Positions 42,085 through 52,742 of a stretch of 64,000 bases of DNA are shown one piece after another; within the stretch, counting starts at the first letter, position 1, and each line of letters opens with the position of its first letter. Source of the DNA: Aromatoleum diolicum. GTDB taxonomy: Bacteria; Pseudomonadota; Gammaproteobacteria; Burkholderiales; Rhodocyclaceae. The DNA lies in the NCBI RefSeq assembly GCF_012910955.1, contig NZ_WTVQ01000008.1, forward strand, positions 62,001-126,000, given 5' to 3'. Below the pieces are notes generated by a model. That model was not told the DNA's origin, ran no database searches, and was given only the letters and a program-made list of their open reading frames with translations. Both the position numbers and the translations under genes were made by a program.

Positions 42085-43058
42085 AGTGCGGCGCCGGTGG
42101 CGTCGAAAAGGCCTTCGAACAGGATCGAGCTGAGGTAGCGCTCGCCCGAGTCGGGCAGGACCACGACGATCGTCTTGCCGGCGTTTTCCGGGCGCTGTGC
42201 GATCCGCACTGCGACGGCGGCCGCGGCACCGCAGGAGATGCCCGACAGGATGCCTTCTTCGCGCGCGAGGCGGCGGGCGTAGAGCACGGCATCCTCGTTG
42301 CTCACGGTTTCGACGGCGTCGACCAGCGACAGGTCGAGCACTTGCGGGACGAAACCAGCGCCGATGCCCTGAATCTTGTGCGGAGCCGGCTTCAATGCTT
42401 CGCCCGCAAGCGTCTGGGTCAGTACCGGACTGGCCGCAGGTTCGACGGCGATCGACACGATCGGCTTGCCCTGCTTCTGTTTGATGTAACGCGTCACCCC
42501 GGTGATGGTGCCGCCGGTGCCGACGCCGGAGATCAGGATGTCGATCTTGCCGTCGGTGTCGTTCCAGATCTCCGGACCGGTGGTTTCCTCGTGGACCGCC
42601 GGGTTTGCGGGGTTCTTGAATTGCTGCAGCAACACGAATCTGCCGGGGTCCGAGGCGGCAATCTCTTCGGCCTTGGCGATCGCGCCGTTCATGCCCTTGG
42701 CACCTTCGGTCAGCACCAGCTTCGCGCCGTAGGCGACGAGCAGCTTGCGCCGTTCGACGCTCATCGTGTCGGGCATCGTCAGCGTGATCGGAATGCCGCG
42801 GGCGGCGGCGACGAAGGCCAGTGCAATGCCGGTGTTGCCGCTGGTGGGTTCGACGATTTCCTTGCCCGGTCCGAGCAGTCCGCGTTTCTCGGCGTCCCAG
42901 ATCATTGCGGCGCCGATGCGGCACTTCACCGAATAGGCGGGATTGCGACCCTCGATCTTGGCCAGCACCGTCGCGGCGGCGCCATCGGTGATGCGATTCA
43001 GTTTGACCAGCGGCGTTTTGCCGATGGATTCGGCGTTATCGGAATACCAGTTCGACAT
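42081..43058 (-). CDS. cysK: Cysteine synthase A (O-acetylserine sulfhydrylase)
   Basis: 325 residues. It condenses O-acetylserine with sulfide to form cysteine, using PLP. The PLP lysine is Lys45 in [11 protein letters not shown]; the substrate loop [13 protein letters not shown] near 69, [17 protein letters not shown] near 178 (phosphate loop) and [13 protein letters not shown] near 270 are present. AAGGAGCC lies 5 bases before the ATG. It is downstream of cysB by 91 bp, with a weak GCCCGC/GCGGGC stem in the gap, and overlaps chrA by 4 bases. Confidence 0.95.
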   Translation of the reverse strand: MSNWYSDNAESIGKTPLVKLNRITDGAAATVLAKIEGRNPAYSVKCRIGAAMIWDAEKRGLLGPGKEIVEPTSGNTGIALAFVAAARGIPITLTMPDTMSVERRKLLVAYGAKLVLTEGAKGMNGAIAKAEEIAASDPGRFVLLQQFKNPANPAVHEETTGPEIWNDTDGKIDILISGVGTGGTITGVTRYIKQKQGKPIVSIAVEPAASPVLTQTLAGEALKPAPHKIQGIGAGFVPQVLDLSLVDAVETVSNEDAVLYARRLAREEGILSGISCGAAAAVAVRIAQRPENAGKTIVVVLPDSGERYLSSILFEGLFDATGAAL

Positions 43059-43149
43059 TTGAAGGCTCCTTGGGCAAGGAAGTAAAGGATATCAGGCCCG
43101 CAGGACAAATGGCTGCGCGGGCAGCTCGGGATGAGGTCCGGTCGGCGCC

Positions 43150-44090
43150 TTACTCTTCCGGGTGGCCGTTGCCGGCGGGCGCGATGCTGCTGCGAATCGT
43201 GGCTTCGGTCAGCGCGGGCGAGCACATTTCGATGAAGCGGTACGCGAAACCGCGCAAATAGTGCCCGCGGCGCACGGCGATGCGTGTGGTGTTTGCCGGA
43301 AACAGGTGGGCGCTATCGAGCAGGTGGAGGCTGCCTTCGCGCCCCGGCTGGAAGGCCATCGAGGCGATGATGCCCACGCCGAGTTCCAGTTCGACATAGG
43401 TTTTGATGACGTCTGCGTCCATTGCGGACATCGCGACGTCCGGGGTGAGGCCCGCGGCGGCGAAAGTCTTGTCGATGAGGGTGCGGCCGGTGAAGCCTTC
43501 GTGGTACGTGATGAGCGGAAACTCGGCGATTGCTTCGAGCGTGAGCGGCTGCGCGTGTTCAAGCGGATGCCCGGCAGGGACGATTACCGAGTGGCGCCAC
43601 GAGTAATAGGGGAAGGAGGCAAGTTCGGTGACCTCGGCAATAGCCTCGGTGGCGACACCGATGTCGGCCTGGCCATCCATCAGCATCGACACGATTTCTT
43701 CCGGGCTGCCTTGGTGCAGCTTGAGATGGACTCTGGGGTAGGCCTTCTTGAATGCGGTGACGACCTTTGGCAGTGCGTAGCGCGCCTGCGTGTGGGTGGT
43801 CACGACGGTGAGGCGTCCTTCGTCACGGTTGCTGTACTGCTCGGCGAGGCGCTTGATGTTGCCCGCGTCGAGCAACATGCGTTCGACCATCACGACCAGT
43901 TCCTTGCCGGGATCGGTGAGGCCGAGCAGGCGCTTGCCCTTGCGCACGAAGAGTTCGACGCCGAGCTCGTCCTCGAGGTCCTTGATGTGCTTCGAGACGC
44001 CCGATTGCGAGGTGAACAGCGCGTTGGCGACCTCCGTGAGGTTGAAGTTGCGCCTGACCGTCTCGCGGATGATGCGCAGCTGCTGAAAGT

Positions 44091-44094
<4 letters not shown>
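43150..44094 (-). CDS. cysB: Sulfur regulon regulator CysB
   Basis: 314 residues, LysR type: winged helix 1-60 ([39 protein letters not shown]) and an effector domain with the CysB motif [10 protein letters not shown] near residue 100 (sulfate / acetylserine site) and [13 protein letters not shown] near 195. CysB activates sulfate transport and reduction genes in response to O-/N-acetylserine. Its ATG overlaps the TGA of cysA (ATGA), so it is translated as part of the cysTWA operon it presumably regulates. Confidence 0.94.
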
Positions 44095-45175
<1,081 letters not shown>

Positions 45176-45179
<4 letters not shown>

Positions 45180-46105
45180 GATGCGGCGTCCTGTAGTGCT
45201 TCCGGAGGTGTTTCGTCCCTGCTGGCGTGGGCCGCGCGGTGTTCGACCCAGGTCTTGATGCCGAGGGTGACGAGCGCCAGCATGGCGAGCAGCGAGGCCA
45301 CCGCGAAGGCGGCGGCAAACTGGTATTCGTTGTAGAGAATCTCGACGTGCAGCGGCAGCGTGTTGGTCTGGCCGCGGATGTGGCCGGAGACCACCGACAC
45401 CGCGCCGAATTCGCCCATCGCCCGCGCATTGCACAGGATCACGCCGTACAGCAGGCCCCACTTGATGTTGGGGAGCGTGACGTACCAGAAGGTCTGCCAG
45501 CCGTTGGCGCCGAGCACGATCGCGGCTTCTTCCTCTTCGCGCCCCTGGGCTTGCATCAGCGGGATGAGTTCGCGTGCGACGAAGGGGAAGGTGACGAACA
45601 CGGTCGCGAGCACGATGCCCGGCACGGCGAAGAGGATCTTGATCTCGTGTGCGGCGAGCCACGGTCCGAGCCAGCCCTGGGCGCCGAAGATCAGCACGTA
45701 AACCAGGCCGGCGATCACCGGAGACACCGAGAACGGCAGGTCGATCAGGGTAATCAGGAAATGCTTGCCGCGGAATTCGAACTTGGCGATCGCCCACGCC
45801 GCACACACGCCGAATACGAGATTCAGCGGCACCGCGATGATTGCGGCGGTCAGTGTCAGCTTCACGGCGGACAAGGCGTCCTCATGCGCGAGGGCCGTCC
45901 AGTAGGTCTCCCAGCCCTTGCGCAACGCCTCGACGAACACGGCGACCAGCGGCAACAGCAGGAATACCGCGAAGAAGGTGAGCGAGAGGCCCAGCACCAG
46001 CCATTTCACCAGCGGCGTCTCGCGCGTGGCATCCCTGGTTTCGAAGCGGGCGGCGGTGTCGGCGTGCGCTGCCGCGGCCCAGTTGAGTGTAGTGGCGCCG
46101 GCCAT
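45176..46105 (-). CDS. cysW: Sulfate ABC transporter permease CysW
   Basis: 309 residues with six predicted membrane helices, starting with [23 protein letters not shown] near residue 33. The permease EAA motif is seen in [23 protein letters not shown] near 190, which contacts CysA. ATG 46105 (MAGATTLNW) has GGGAGGG 7-8 bases upstream and shares one base with the stop of cysT (TGATG); the longer start 33 bases upstream lies within cysT. The gene is in the tightly overlapping cysTWAB run. Confidence 0.95.
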
Positions 46106-46941
46106 CAGCGGTCCCTCCCGGTTCGTTTGGCCGTCCACGCCTGCAGGCCGTTGATGGCCAGCAGAAGGGTGAAGGATAGCAGCAGCATCACGACGGCAAT
46201 GGCAGTGGCACCGCTGTAGTCGTATTGCTCGAGCTTGGTGATGATCATCAACGGCGTGATCTCGGACACCATGGGGATGTTGCCGGCAATGAAGATGACC
46301 GAGCCGTATTCGCCGACTGCGCGCGCGAAGGCGAGTGCGAAACCGGTTAACAAGGCCGGCAGCAGCACCGGCAGGATCACGTGACGAAATATCTGCCAGC
46401 GCTGCGCGCCAAGGCTCGCGGCCGCCTCTTCGAGTTCGGTGTCGAGGTCTTCGAGGATAGGTTGTACGGTGCGCACGACGAAGGGCAGTCCGATGAACAC
46501 CAGCGCGACCAGTACCCCCTGCGGCTTGAACGCGACCTGGATGCCCAGCGGTTCGAGGTACTGCCCGAGCCAGCCGTTCTTTGCATACAGCGCGGTGAGC
46601 GCGATGCCGGCGACCGCAGTGGGCAGTGCGAAGGGCAGGTCGACCAGCGCGTCGATCAGGCGCTTGCCGGGAAAGGTGTAGCGCACCAGCGACCAGGCGA
46701 GCATCAGTCCGAACACCGCGTTGATCGCGGCGGCGGCGAGCGACATGCCGAAGGACAGCTTGTAGGTCGCGACGACGCGCGGTGCACTGACGACTGCCCA
46801 GAACTCCGCGAGGCTAAGGCTGGCGGTCTTGAGGAACACTGCGGCGAGCGGCAGCAGCACGATCAACGACAGGTAGGCGAGGGTGTAGCCGAGCGTCAGA
46901 TGGAAGCCAGGCAGAACCCTGAATGTTCGGGTGGCTGCCAT
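46105..46941 (-). CDS. cysT: Sulfate ABC transporter permease CysT
   Basis: 278 residues with about six membrane helices ([19 protein letters not shown] near 18; [20 protein letters not shown] near 91). The EAA loop is [22 protein letters not shown] near 169. It forms the inner-membrane pore with CysW. GGAG is 8 bases before the ATG, and the ATG itself overlaps the TAA of an 18-codon upstream ORF (TAATG). First full gene of the cys operon. The region upstream (47050-47070) is AT-rich, as expected for a CysB-activated promoter. Confidence 0.95.
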   Translation of the reverse strand: MAATRTFRVLPGFHLTLGYTLAYLSLIVLLPLAAVFLKTASLSLAEFWAVVSAPRVVATYKLSFGMSLAAAAINAVFGLMLAWSLVRYTFPGKRLIDALVDLPFALPTAVAGIALTALYAKNGWLGQYLEPLGIQVAFKPQGVLVALVFIGLPFVVRTVQPILEDLDTELEEAAASLGAQRWQIFRHVILPVLLPALLTGFALAFARAVGEYGSVIFIAGNIPMVSEITPLMIITKLEQYDYSGATAIAVVMLLLSFTLLLAINGLQAWTAKRTGRDR

Positions 46942-46997
46942 TAGCGCTTCTCCGCGCCCTGATTGAAAGCGACTGATGTTGTGGGTGAGGCGCTCAT
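46941..46997 (-). CDS. 18-residue ORF translationally coupled to cysT
   Basis: Starts with ATG at 46997 behind GGAGCGCGAA (GGAG 6 bases upstream) and encodes MSASPTTSVAFNQGAEKR, ending in TAA that overlaps the cysT ATG. The cysT ribosome-binding site lies inside this ORF, so its translation should affect cysT initiation. The peptide contains no cysteine or methionine run that would suggest attenuation by sulfur amino acids. It may be a leader peptide or chance; the strong start signal and exact coupling favour real translation. Confidence 0.5.
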   Translation of the reverse strand: MSASPTTSVAFNQGAEKR

Positions 46998-47255
46998 TTC
47001 GCGCTCCATATGCATAGATTCAACTGAAGTCTAAGTCCGCCACCTTGTGCGCATAAATAATAAAAAACGGGCTGGATATTCAAAATCCTGCTAAGGCGAG
47101 GCGGCGGCTATTCATTCTCCTGTGCATATGCTCAGCAGTATTTCCTGGTTCGGTTCGCGGGCGGTGCGTCGTAGAGTCGAGCAGTGACCGGGCCTGCGTC
47201 GATGGTAGTTGCGGCCGGTTGCTATTCAACGACGACGAACCAGCGGGAGTTAAAC
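46998..47255. promoter_or_regulatory. Divergent regulatory region between the cys operon and the EAL gene
   Basis: About 258 bp with the most AT-rich part at 47046-47072 (CATAAATAATAAAAAACGGG). Promoters for the leader/cysT transcript (minus) and the EAL gene (plus) must lie here. CysB sites are poorly conserved, so none can be assigned from sequence alone. Confidence 0.5.
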
Positions 47256-48089
47256 ATGACATCTTCGGTATTCCAGACTACGGATCGCGTACGCGATTTC
47301 CTCGACCGTCTGCCGCTCGAAAGGCAGGCGTGCAGGCAGCTGCGCCGCTTGGCCCAGGGCGGCGTGGTGGGCGACTGGTTCGGCTGCGAGCTGTCGAGCG
47401 TGTTTCAGCCCATCGTCGATCCGGTCACGCGTGCGGTGGAGGGGCATGAAGCCTTTCTGCGCTGCCTCGGCAGCGGTCAGCGCGACCTGTCGCCGTGGGC
47501 ATTGTTCTCGGCAATTGCCGGCGATGACAGCCTCGTCGCACTCGACCGGCTTGCCCGCACCGTGCACGCGCTCAATTACGTCGCATCGGGCCGTGCCGAC
47601 GGGCTGCTGTTCCTGAACGTGCACGGGCGTCTGCTGGCCGCGGTCAGCAGTGATCACGGCGCCGCATTCCGCAAGGTCGTCGACGCGCTGGGACTTCCCC
47701 CCGAACGCATCGTCATCGAAGCGCCAGTGGTGGCAGCCCGCCAGGCGGATCTGCTGTCCTTCGTCCTGCGCAACTACCGCCATCACGGATTCCGCGTCGC
47801 GGTGAATGTCGAGTCGATGAGGCAATGGCAGAAGTTGTCGGCGACGGTGCCGGCGCAGTTCATCAAGATCGACGCGACGGTGCTGCTCGCGGACGGGGAT
47901 GGCGATGGGGGCGGGGCGACGGCGTTGGATCGTCTGCGAGCGCACGCCGGGTCGGCCACCGTCGTGGTGAAGCGGCTGGAGGCCGCAGTGCCGTGGGGGT
48001 GGCCGCGAGGCGTCCTGGCCCAGGGCTTCTCCTGCGGTGTGCCCGCAGTCCGGCCAGCCATCGGATCGCCGGTGCGCTTTGTCCCGTAA
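47256..48089 (+). CDS. Degenerate EAL-domain protein
   Basis: 277 residues. The order of motifs follows an EAL phosphodiesterase fold but key positions are altered: GHEAFLR replaces the EALxR signature, the DDFGxG loop is replaced by VAVNVES, while IVIEAPV, FIKIDATVL, VKRLEA and LAQGFSCG correspond to later motifs. Loss of the acidic metal ligands suggests that it does not hydrolyse c-di-GMP and acts as a binding or protein-interaction module. ATG 47256 has GGGAG 6 bases upstream; the upstream open frame is not needed. It is divergent from the cys operon. Confidence 0.75.
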   Translation: MTSSVFQTTDRVRDFLDRLPLERQACRQLRRLAQGGVVGDWFGCELSSVFQPIVDPVTRAVEGHEAFLRCLGSGQRDLSPWALFSAIAGDDSLVALDRLARTVHALNYVASGRADGLLFLNVHGRLLAAVSSDHGAAFRKVVDALGLPPERIVIEAPVVAARQADLLSFVLRNYRHHGFRVAVNVESMRQWQKLSATVPAQFIKIDATVLLADGDGDGGGATALDRLRAHAGSATVVVKRLEAAVPWGWPRGVLAQGFSCGVPAVRPAIGSPVRFVP

Positions 48090-48378
48090 TGCGACTTCCG
48101 CGTTCGGGTAGCGGTGTTTCTGTTCATCCGGCAGCCGCCAGATCGTTGTGCAACGGTGTTCGTCGAGCATGCCTCACCCAGTCCGAACACCCCCGTGCAG
48201 GAGCCACTCACCAGCGCCACGTGACCATGCCGTACGGCTTATTGTTGCGGCTAACTCGTCGACGGTTTGGGTTTAGTGTTGCTGTTTTAGCAATAGTGAG
48301 TGGCGCAGCGGGTGATTTTTCCCGGGTTCGGTGATGGATACAGTGGTCCACGTCATAACGCACACGAGGAGTTGCAGG

Positions 48379-49092
48379 ATGATCACCATCAGAAGAGCGA
48401 ACGAACGCGGCGTGGCCGATTTCGACTGGCTGAATTCGAAGCACAGCTTTTCATTCGGTCATTACTACGACGCGGCGCACATGGGATTCGGTCCCTTGCG
48501 AGTCATCAACGAGGACCGCGTGGTTCCGGGCGAGGGCTTCCCGACCCACGGCCACCGCGACATGGAGATCATTTCCTACGTGCTGGACGGCGCACTCGAG
48601 CACAAGGACAGTATCGGCACCGGCTCGGTGATCCGCCCCGGCGACGTGCAGCGCATGTCGGCGGGCATCGGGATCAGCCACAGCGAGTACAACCACTCGG
48701 CGAGTGAACCGGTGCACTTCCTGCAGATCTGGATCGTTCCGGCCACGGGGGGCTTGCGGCCGGGATACGAGCAGCGGCATTTCCCGCGCGAAGAGCGCAC
48801 GGGGTGCTTGCGGCTGATCGCGAGCGCGGATGGGCGCGAAGGGTCGGTGACGGTCCACCAGGACGTGCAGCTGTTTACGACGCTGCTCGATGGCGACCGG
48901 CGCGCGAGCCTCGAACTGACCGAAGGGCGCGTTGCATGGGTTCAGGTGGCGCGTGGCGAGGTGGTGGTGAATGGGCAGCGTCTTACCGAGGGCGATGGCG
49001 CGGCGATCGAGGGCGAGTCCGCCGTCGTTCTAGACCATGCAAGCGGCGCCGAGGTTCTGGTGTTCGACCTGCCCCGCGAAACCGGCCGCTAG
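48379..49092 (+). CDS. Pirin family protein (YhhW-like)
   Basis: 237 residues of the bicupin pirin family. The metal-binding cupin motif is HGHRDMEIISYVLDG near residue 56, with HSEYNHS near 101, matching the His/His/His/Glu set of pirins such as E. coli YhhW (quercetin 2,3-dioxygenase activity in vitro). NSKHSFSFGHYYD near 20 is a family signature. ATG 48379 follows GAGGAG and CAGG. Its physiological role is unclear. The 289-bp gap before it contains nothing convincing besides a short TTGCT/AGCAA repeat. A terminator follows. Confidence 0.9.
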   Translation: MITIRRANERGVADFDWLNSKHSFSFGHYYDAAHMGFGPLRVINEDRVVPGEGFPTHGHRDMEIISYVLDGALEHKDSIGTGSVIRPGDVQRMSAGIGISHSEYNHSASEPVHFLQIWIVPATGGLRPGYEQRHFPREERTGCLRLIASADGREGSVTVHQDVQLFTTLLDGDRRASLELTEGRVAWVQVARGEVVVNGQRLTEGDGAAIEGESAVVLDHASGAEVLVFDLPRETGR

Positions 49093-49155
49093 CGTCTGCA
49101 GATGGGCCGCCGCGGCAGCAATATTGCTATCGGGCAATGAGGTGGAATCCGTGAA

Positions 49156-49178
49156 AGCCGGGCCGCCGGTGCTTTTTT
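49156..49178 (+). terminator. Terminator after the pirin gene
   Basis: AGCCGG (49156-49161), four-base loop, CCGG-T-GCT (49166-49173, one bulge), then six T. It lies in the 109-bp gap between convergent pirin and rluA. Confidence 0.55.
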
Positions 49179-49201
49179 GACCGGGTGCCGGCGTCCCACG
49201 G

Positions 49202-49846
49202 TCAGAACGGCACGGCGCTGTCGAAGGTCATCGCTACCCGCCGTTGCGGGTGGATGAAGGCAATTGCCGCTGCGTGCAGGTGCATGCGGGCGTGCTGCAC
49301 CGTGCTCTCTGGCGGTGCATAGAGGACGTCGCCGAGAATGGGATGCCCCAGTGACATGAGATGCACGCGTAGCTGGTGCGTCCGACCGGTGACGGGTTCG
49401 AGTTCCACGCGGGATACGGCATTGCAGCCCTCGCCGTGGCGCGCGACGACGCGATAGCGGGTCAGGGCGCGGCGGCCGTTCAGGCGGTCGACGATCTGGC
49501 GCGGATTGTTGTCGGGGTCGGCCGCGAGGGGAAGATCGATATCGCCGGCGTCGCTCGCGACATGGCCATGCACCGACGCCACATAACGCTTGCCCACGAT
49601 TCGTTGCGCGAATGCTGCATTCATCCTGCGCAGCATCTCCGCTCCGCGCGCGAGCAGGATCAGCCCCGAAGTCGCCATGTCGAGCCGGTGCGCGAGCAGG
49701 GCATCGCCATACAGCGCCTGCACGCGCGTTTCGAGGCAATCCTGCCGGTCTTCCCCGCGTGCAGGCTGGGAGAGGAGTCCGGCCGGCTTGTCGGCCACGA
49801 TGATGGCGTCGTCGGCGTAGAGGATCGAGGGAGCGAGTTGCGGCAT
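49202..49846 (-). CDS. rluA: Dual-specificity pseudouridine synthase RluA
   Basis: 214 residues, close to E. coli RluA (219), which modifies U746 of 23S rRNA and U32 of some tRNAs. The catalytic Asp is in HRLDMATSGLILLARG near residue 53; RVELEPVTGRTHQLRVHLMSLGHPILGD and ARMHLHAAAIAF are family motifs. ATG 49846 gives the normal N-terminus (MPQLAPSILYADD); the open frame continues ~96 codons upstream but is Arg/Pro-rich. The 226-bp gap to the upstream hydrolase gene holds nothing recognisable. Confidence 0.9.
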   Translation of the reverse strand: MPQLAPSILYADDAIIVADKPAGLLSQPARGEDRQDCLETRVQALYGDALLAHRLDMATSGLILLARGAEMLRRMNAAFAQRIVGKRYVASVHGHVASDAGDIDLPLAADPDNNPRQIVDRLNGRRALTRYRVVARHGEGCNAVSRVELEPVTGRTHQLRVHLMSLGHPILGDVLYAPPESTVQHARMHLHAAAIAFIHPQRRVAMTFDSAVPF

Positions 49847-50072
49847 GGTTGCGGGTGGAGATGAGGCGTTAGTGCGCTGAGTCTTCGTCCGGCATCGGCG
49901 AAGGTATTGGTCTTGGCCCGCATGGCGAGCCGTGGCGGCCTGAAGCACGAGGCCGCGTTGTATCAAGAAATTCGCGCCACGGCAAACGGGACGTCGCCGT
50001 GGTCTCAACCTCCGAGCATTGCGCATCGGGTAGCGAAAAGGTGGGCAGGGCGCGCGCCGATTCGGGCTGTGC

Positions 50073-50759
50073 CTAGACGGGGTCCGTCGGCTGAAAGTCC
50101 AGCGAGCCGCGCGTGTGATGCCTGAGCTTCGCAAGCGCGCTGCGCCGCCCCTTGTGCGAGAGCCTGGCTCCGCCGATCGCCCCCAGTGGCAAATCCTCGT
50201 GGGCCTGCTGCATCCTTTGCAGCAACTCCAGACAATACGGCCAGGGGCCGAAGCCGGAATCGACGTTGATGTGCCCGGCTGCTCCGATATTGATGAAGCG
50301 GCCGCCCCACCTGTCCGCCCAATACGCTGCGACGGTGAGCCGTACCCACGGATCGTTGCTGCTCGCGATCACCGCACACGGAAAACCGAGCTGCCCTTGC
50401 GGCAACCACGGCCCAAGGTCATCGCCATGGCCGGCCGACAGTTCGTCGCACAGACCCAACGGACCGAAGCGCGCCGGGTCCGCGGGCGCGACCAGCAAGG
50501 CTCCGGCGACCCGCTCCGGCCGGTCAGCGGCTGCGACAACACTGGCGAGACAGCCGAAACTGTGGGCAACGATCCACACCGCGTGCGCCGCCCCGTCTAT
50601 CTCGCGGCGCACGGCGCCCGCCCAGCGAGCCAGCACCGGTTCGTCCCAGTCGATTCCCGTCACGCGGCGCGCATCGGGCAGCTGCGCCTCCAGCCAGGTC
50701 TGCCAGTGAGTAACGCCACTGCCGTGAAAGCCCGGCACGATCAGGGTGGTGTGTCGCAT
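50073..50759 (-). CDS. RBBP9/YdeN family serine hydrolase
   Basis: 228 residues with an alpha/beta-hydrolase fold. The start TTLIVPGFHGSGVTHWQTWLE, the nucleophile Ser in IVAHSFGCLAS, SSNDPWV (acidic residue) and the His in GAAGHINVDSGFGPWP match the RBBP9/YdeN family. The natural substrate is unknown. It begins 49 bp after the sulfate-binding protein gene in the same direction and may be in its transcript; a link to sulfonate or sulfate ester use is speculation. ATG 50759 is the family start. Confidence 0.88.
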   Translation of the reverse strand: MRHTTLIVPGFHGSGVTHWQTWLEAQLPDARRVTGIDWDEPVLARWAGAVRREIDGAAHAVWIVAHSFGCLASVVAAADRPERVAGALLVAPADPARFGPLGLCDELSAGHGDDLGPWLPQGQLGFPCAVIASSNDPWVRLTVAAYWADRWGGRFINIGAAGHINVDSGFGPWPYCLELLQRMQQAHEDLPLGAIGGARLSHKGRRSALAKLRHHTRGSLDFQPTDPV

Positions 50760-50808
50760 GATGAGGTTTCCCGCGTGGCGTGAAAGTACCTGGCTTGATC
50801 GGCGAGGC

Positions 50809-51819
50809 TCACTTGGCGAAAATCTGGTCGAAGACCCCGCCGTCATCGAAGTGCGTCTTCTGTGTCTTCGTCCAGCCACCGAACAGCCCGTCGATCGTGA
50901 AAGTCTTGATCTTCGGGAAGCGCGCCACGTCCTTCGGATCGGCCAGCTCGGGCTTCACCGGGCGGTAGTAATGTTGTGCCGCGATCTTCTGTCCGACCGG
51001 CGAGTACAGGTATTCGAGATACGCCTTGGCCACTTCGGCGGTGCCGCGCTTGTTCGCGACCCCATCGACTACCGTGACGGGTGGTTCGGCAACGATAGAC
51101 ACCGATGGCACGATGATCTCGAACTTGTCCGGGCCCAGTTCGTTCACCGACAGGAAGGCCTCGTTCTCCCAAGCCAGTAGCACGTCGCCGATGCCGCGCT
51201 GGACGAAGGTGTTGGTTGCCCCCCGCGCGCCCGAATCGAGCACCGGCACATGCTTGAACAGGTCCGTCACGAACGCCTTCGCCTGCGCCTCATCGCCGCC
51301 CGCCTTCTGCAGGGCGTAGCCCCACGCGGCAAGGTAATTCCAGCGTGCTCCGCCCGACGTCTTGGGGTTCGGCGTGATCACTTCCACGCCCGGCTTCACC
51401 AGATCGCCCCAGTCCTTGATGCCCTTCGGATTACCCTTGCGCACCAGGAATACGATCGTCGAGGTGTAGGGCGAACTGTTGTGCTGCAGGCGCTTCTGCC
51501 AGTCGGCCGGAATCTTGCCCGTTTTCGTCGCGATCGCGTCGATGTCGTAGGCCAGCGCCAGCGTCACGACGTCTGCTTCCAGTCCGTCGATCACTGCACG
51601 TGCCTGTTTGCCGGCGCCACCGTGGGACTGCTTGATGCTCACATCCTGGCCGGATTTCGCCTTCCAGTACTTCGCAAATTCGGGGTTGAACGCCTGATAG
51701 AGCTCGCGCGTCGGGTCGTATGACACGTTGAGCAGGGTGGTCTCCGCCTGAGCGCCTCCGGCGATGCCGGCGGTCAATGCCAGGGCGAGCAGACTGTGGC
51801 GCAGAAGACTGGATTTCAT
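50809..51819 (-). CDS. sbp: Periplasmic sulfate-binding protein
   Basis: 336 residues. A signal peptide of ~25 residues (cut after GGAQA) is followed by a type 2 periplasmic binding fold: [59 protein letters not shown] and [26 protein letters not shown] are Sbp/CysP signatures. It delivers sulfate (or thiosulfate) to CysTWA, whose genes lie about 4 kb away on the same strand, separated by unrelated genes. GGAG is 8-9 bases before the ATG. The AT-rich 51880-51920 region is its likely promoter. Confidence 0.94.
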   Translation of the reverse strand: MKSSLLRHSLLALALTAGIAGGAQAETTLLNVSYDPTRELYQAFNPEFAKYWKAKSGQDVSIKQSHGGAGKQARAVIDGLEADVVTLALAYDIDAIATKTGKIPADWQKRLQHNSSPYTSTIVFLVRKGNPKGIKDWGDLVKPGVEVITPNPKTSGGARWNYLAAWGYALQKAGGDEAQAKAFVTDLFKHVPVLDSGARGATNTFVQRGIGDVLLAWENEAFLSVNELGPDKFEIIVPSVSIVAEPPVTVVDGVANKRGTAEVAKAYLEYLYSPVGQKIAAQHYYRPVKPELADPKDVARFPKIKTFTIDGLFGGWTKTQKTHFDDGGVFDQIFAK

Positions 51820-51922
51820 GACGACTTTCTCCGATGAAATTGATTTCGACAGGAGAAAATCTACCGTTCGGCGCCTATAACCCGAACCAAGAAAAACAGA
51901 AATGGTTATTCATAAATGACTT

Positions 51923-51953
51923 GGCCTCCATGTCGCGTCGCGAAATGGAGGCC
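51923..51953. terminator. Hairpin between sodB and sbp
   Basis: GGCCTCCAT (51923-51931) pairs perfectly with ATGGAGGCC (51945-51953); the loop contains a nested TCGCG-T-CGCGA stem. On the minus strand it follows the sodB stop by 46 bp and probably ends the sodB transcript, though no T tract is present. Confidence 0.5.
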
Positions 51954-51999
51954 ACATTGGCCAGGCCGCGTCGGGTCTGGCAAACGCATCGTGCGGCGA

Positions 52000-52587
52000 T
52001 CAGCCGGCGAAATTCTTCGCGGCGAAATCCCAGTTCGCGAGGCTGTTCAGGAAGGTCGCGACGAAGTCCGGCCGGCGGTTGCGGTAGTCGATGTAGTAGG
52101 CGTGTTCCCACACATCGATACAGAGCAGCGCCTTGTCGCCGGTCGTCAGCGGGGTGCCGGCGGCGCCCATGTTGACGATATCGACGCTGCCGTCGGCCTT
52201 CTTCACCAGCCAGGTCCAGCCGGATCCGAAGTTGCCCACGGCCGAAGCGGTAAACGCCTTCTTGAAGTCATCGAAGGAGCCCCACTTGGCCTTGACCGCA
52301 TCAGCCAGCGCACCGCTCGGCTCGCCGCCGCCGTTGGGCTTCATGCAGTTCCAGAAGAAGGTGTGGTTCCACACCTGGGCGGAGTTGTTGTACAGGCCGC
52401 CGGCCGGCGCCTTCTTGACGATCGCCTCGAGATCGAGGTTCTCGTATTCGGTGCCCTTGATCAGGTTATTCAGGTTGGTCACATAGGCCTGATGATGCTT
52501 GCCGTAGTGGAATTCCATGGTTTCGGCCGAGATATGCGGGGCCAGCGCGTCTTTTGCGTAGGGCAGCTGGGGTAGCGTGTGTTCCAT
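52000..52587 (-). CDS. sodB: Superoxide dismutase (Fe)
   Basis: 195 residues. Metal ligands are His27, His75, Asp158 and His162 (motif [13 protein letters not shown]). Gln71 in [15 protein letters not shown] is the position that distinguishes iron from manganese enzymes and favours iron. It removes superoxide in the cytoplasm. AGGAGAGAC lies before the ATG. It is monocistronic by position: a perfect terminator-like hairpin precedes it and another follows. Confidence 0.96.
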   Translation of the reverse strand: MEHTLPQLPYAKDALAPHISAETMEFHYGKHHQAYVTNLNNLIKGTEYENLDLEAIVKKAPAGGLYNNSAQVWNHTFFWNCMKPNGGGEPSGALADAVKAKWGSFDDFKKAFTASAVGNFGSGWTWLVKKADGSVDIVNMGAAGTPLTTGDKALLCIDVWEHAYYIDYRNRRPDFVATFLNSLANWDFAAKNFAG

Positions 52588-52624
52588 TTGTCTCTCCTGT
52601 TCAATAGTCAGGTTTGTTGGGATT

Positions 52625-52651
52625 AAAGCCCGACTATTCTAGTCGGGCTTT
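52625..52651. terminator. Strong hairpin terminator after xseA
   Basis: AAAGCCCGACTA (52625-52636), loop TTC, TAGTCGGGCTTT (52640-52651): a perfect 12-bp stem flanked by A and T runs on both strands. On the minus strand it lies 92 bp after the xseA stop and 38 bp before the sodB start. Confidence 0.8.
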
Positions 52652-52742
52652 GACAAAAGTGGCAATCCCGTGGCGCAATGCCCGGCCGTGCGTGACCGGA
52701 CTGACGGACCGGCATGACGGGTATGACGGCCATTTCCGTCGT

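Noticed and set aside
42085-42924. N-terminal extension of chrA through cysK
   Set aside because: The extension is an Arg-rich shadow of cysK; the transporter starts at the TTG overlapping the cysK stop.
48090-48378. Possible small gene between the EAL and pirin genes
   Set aside because: Open frames here are short, Arg/Pro-rich and lack ribosome-binding sites; only a short TTGCT/AGCAA repeat is visible.
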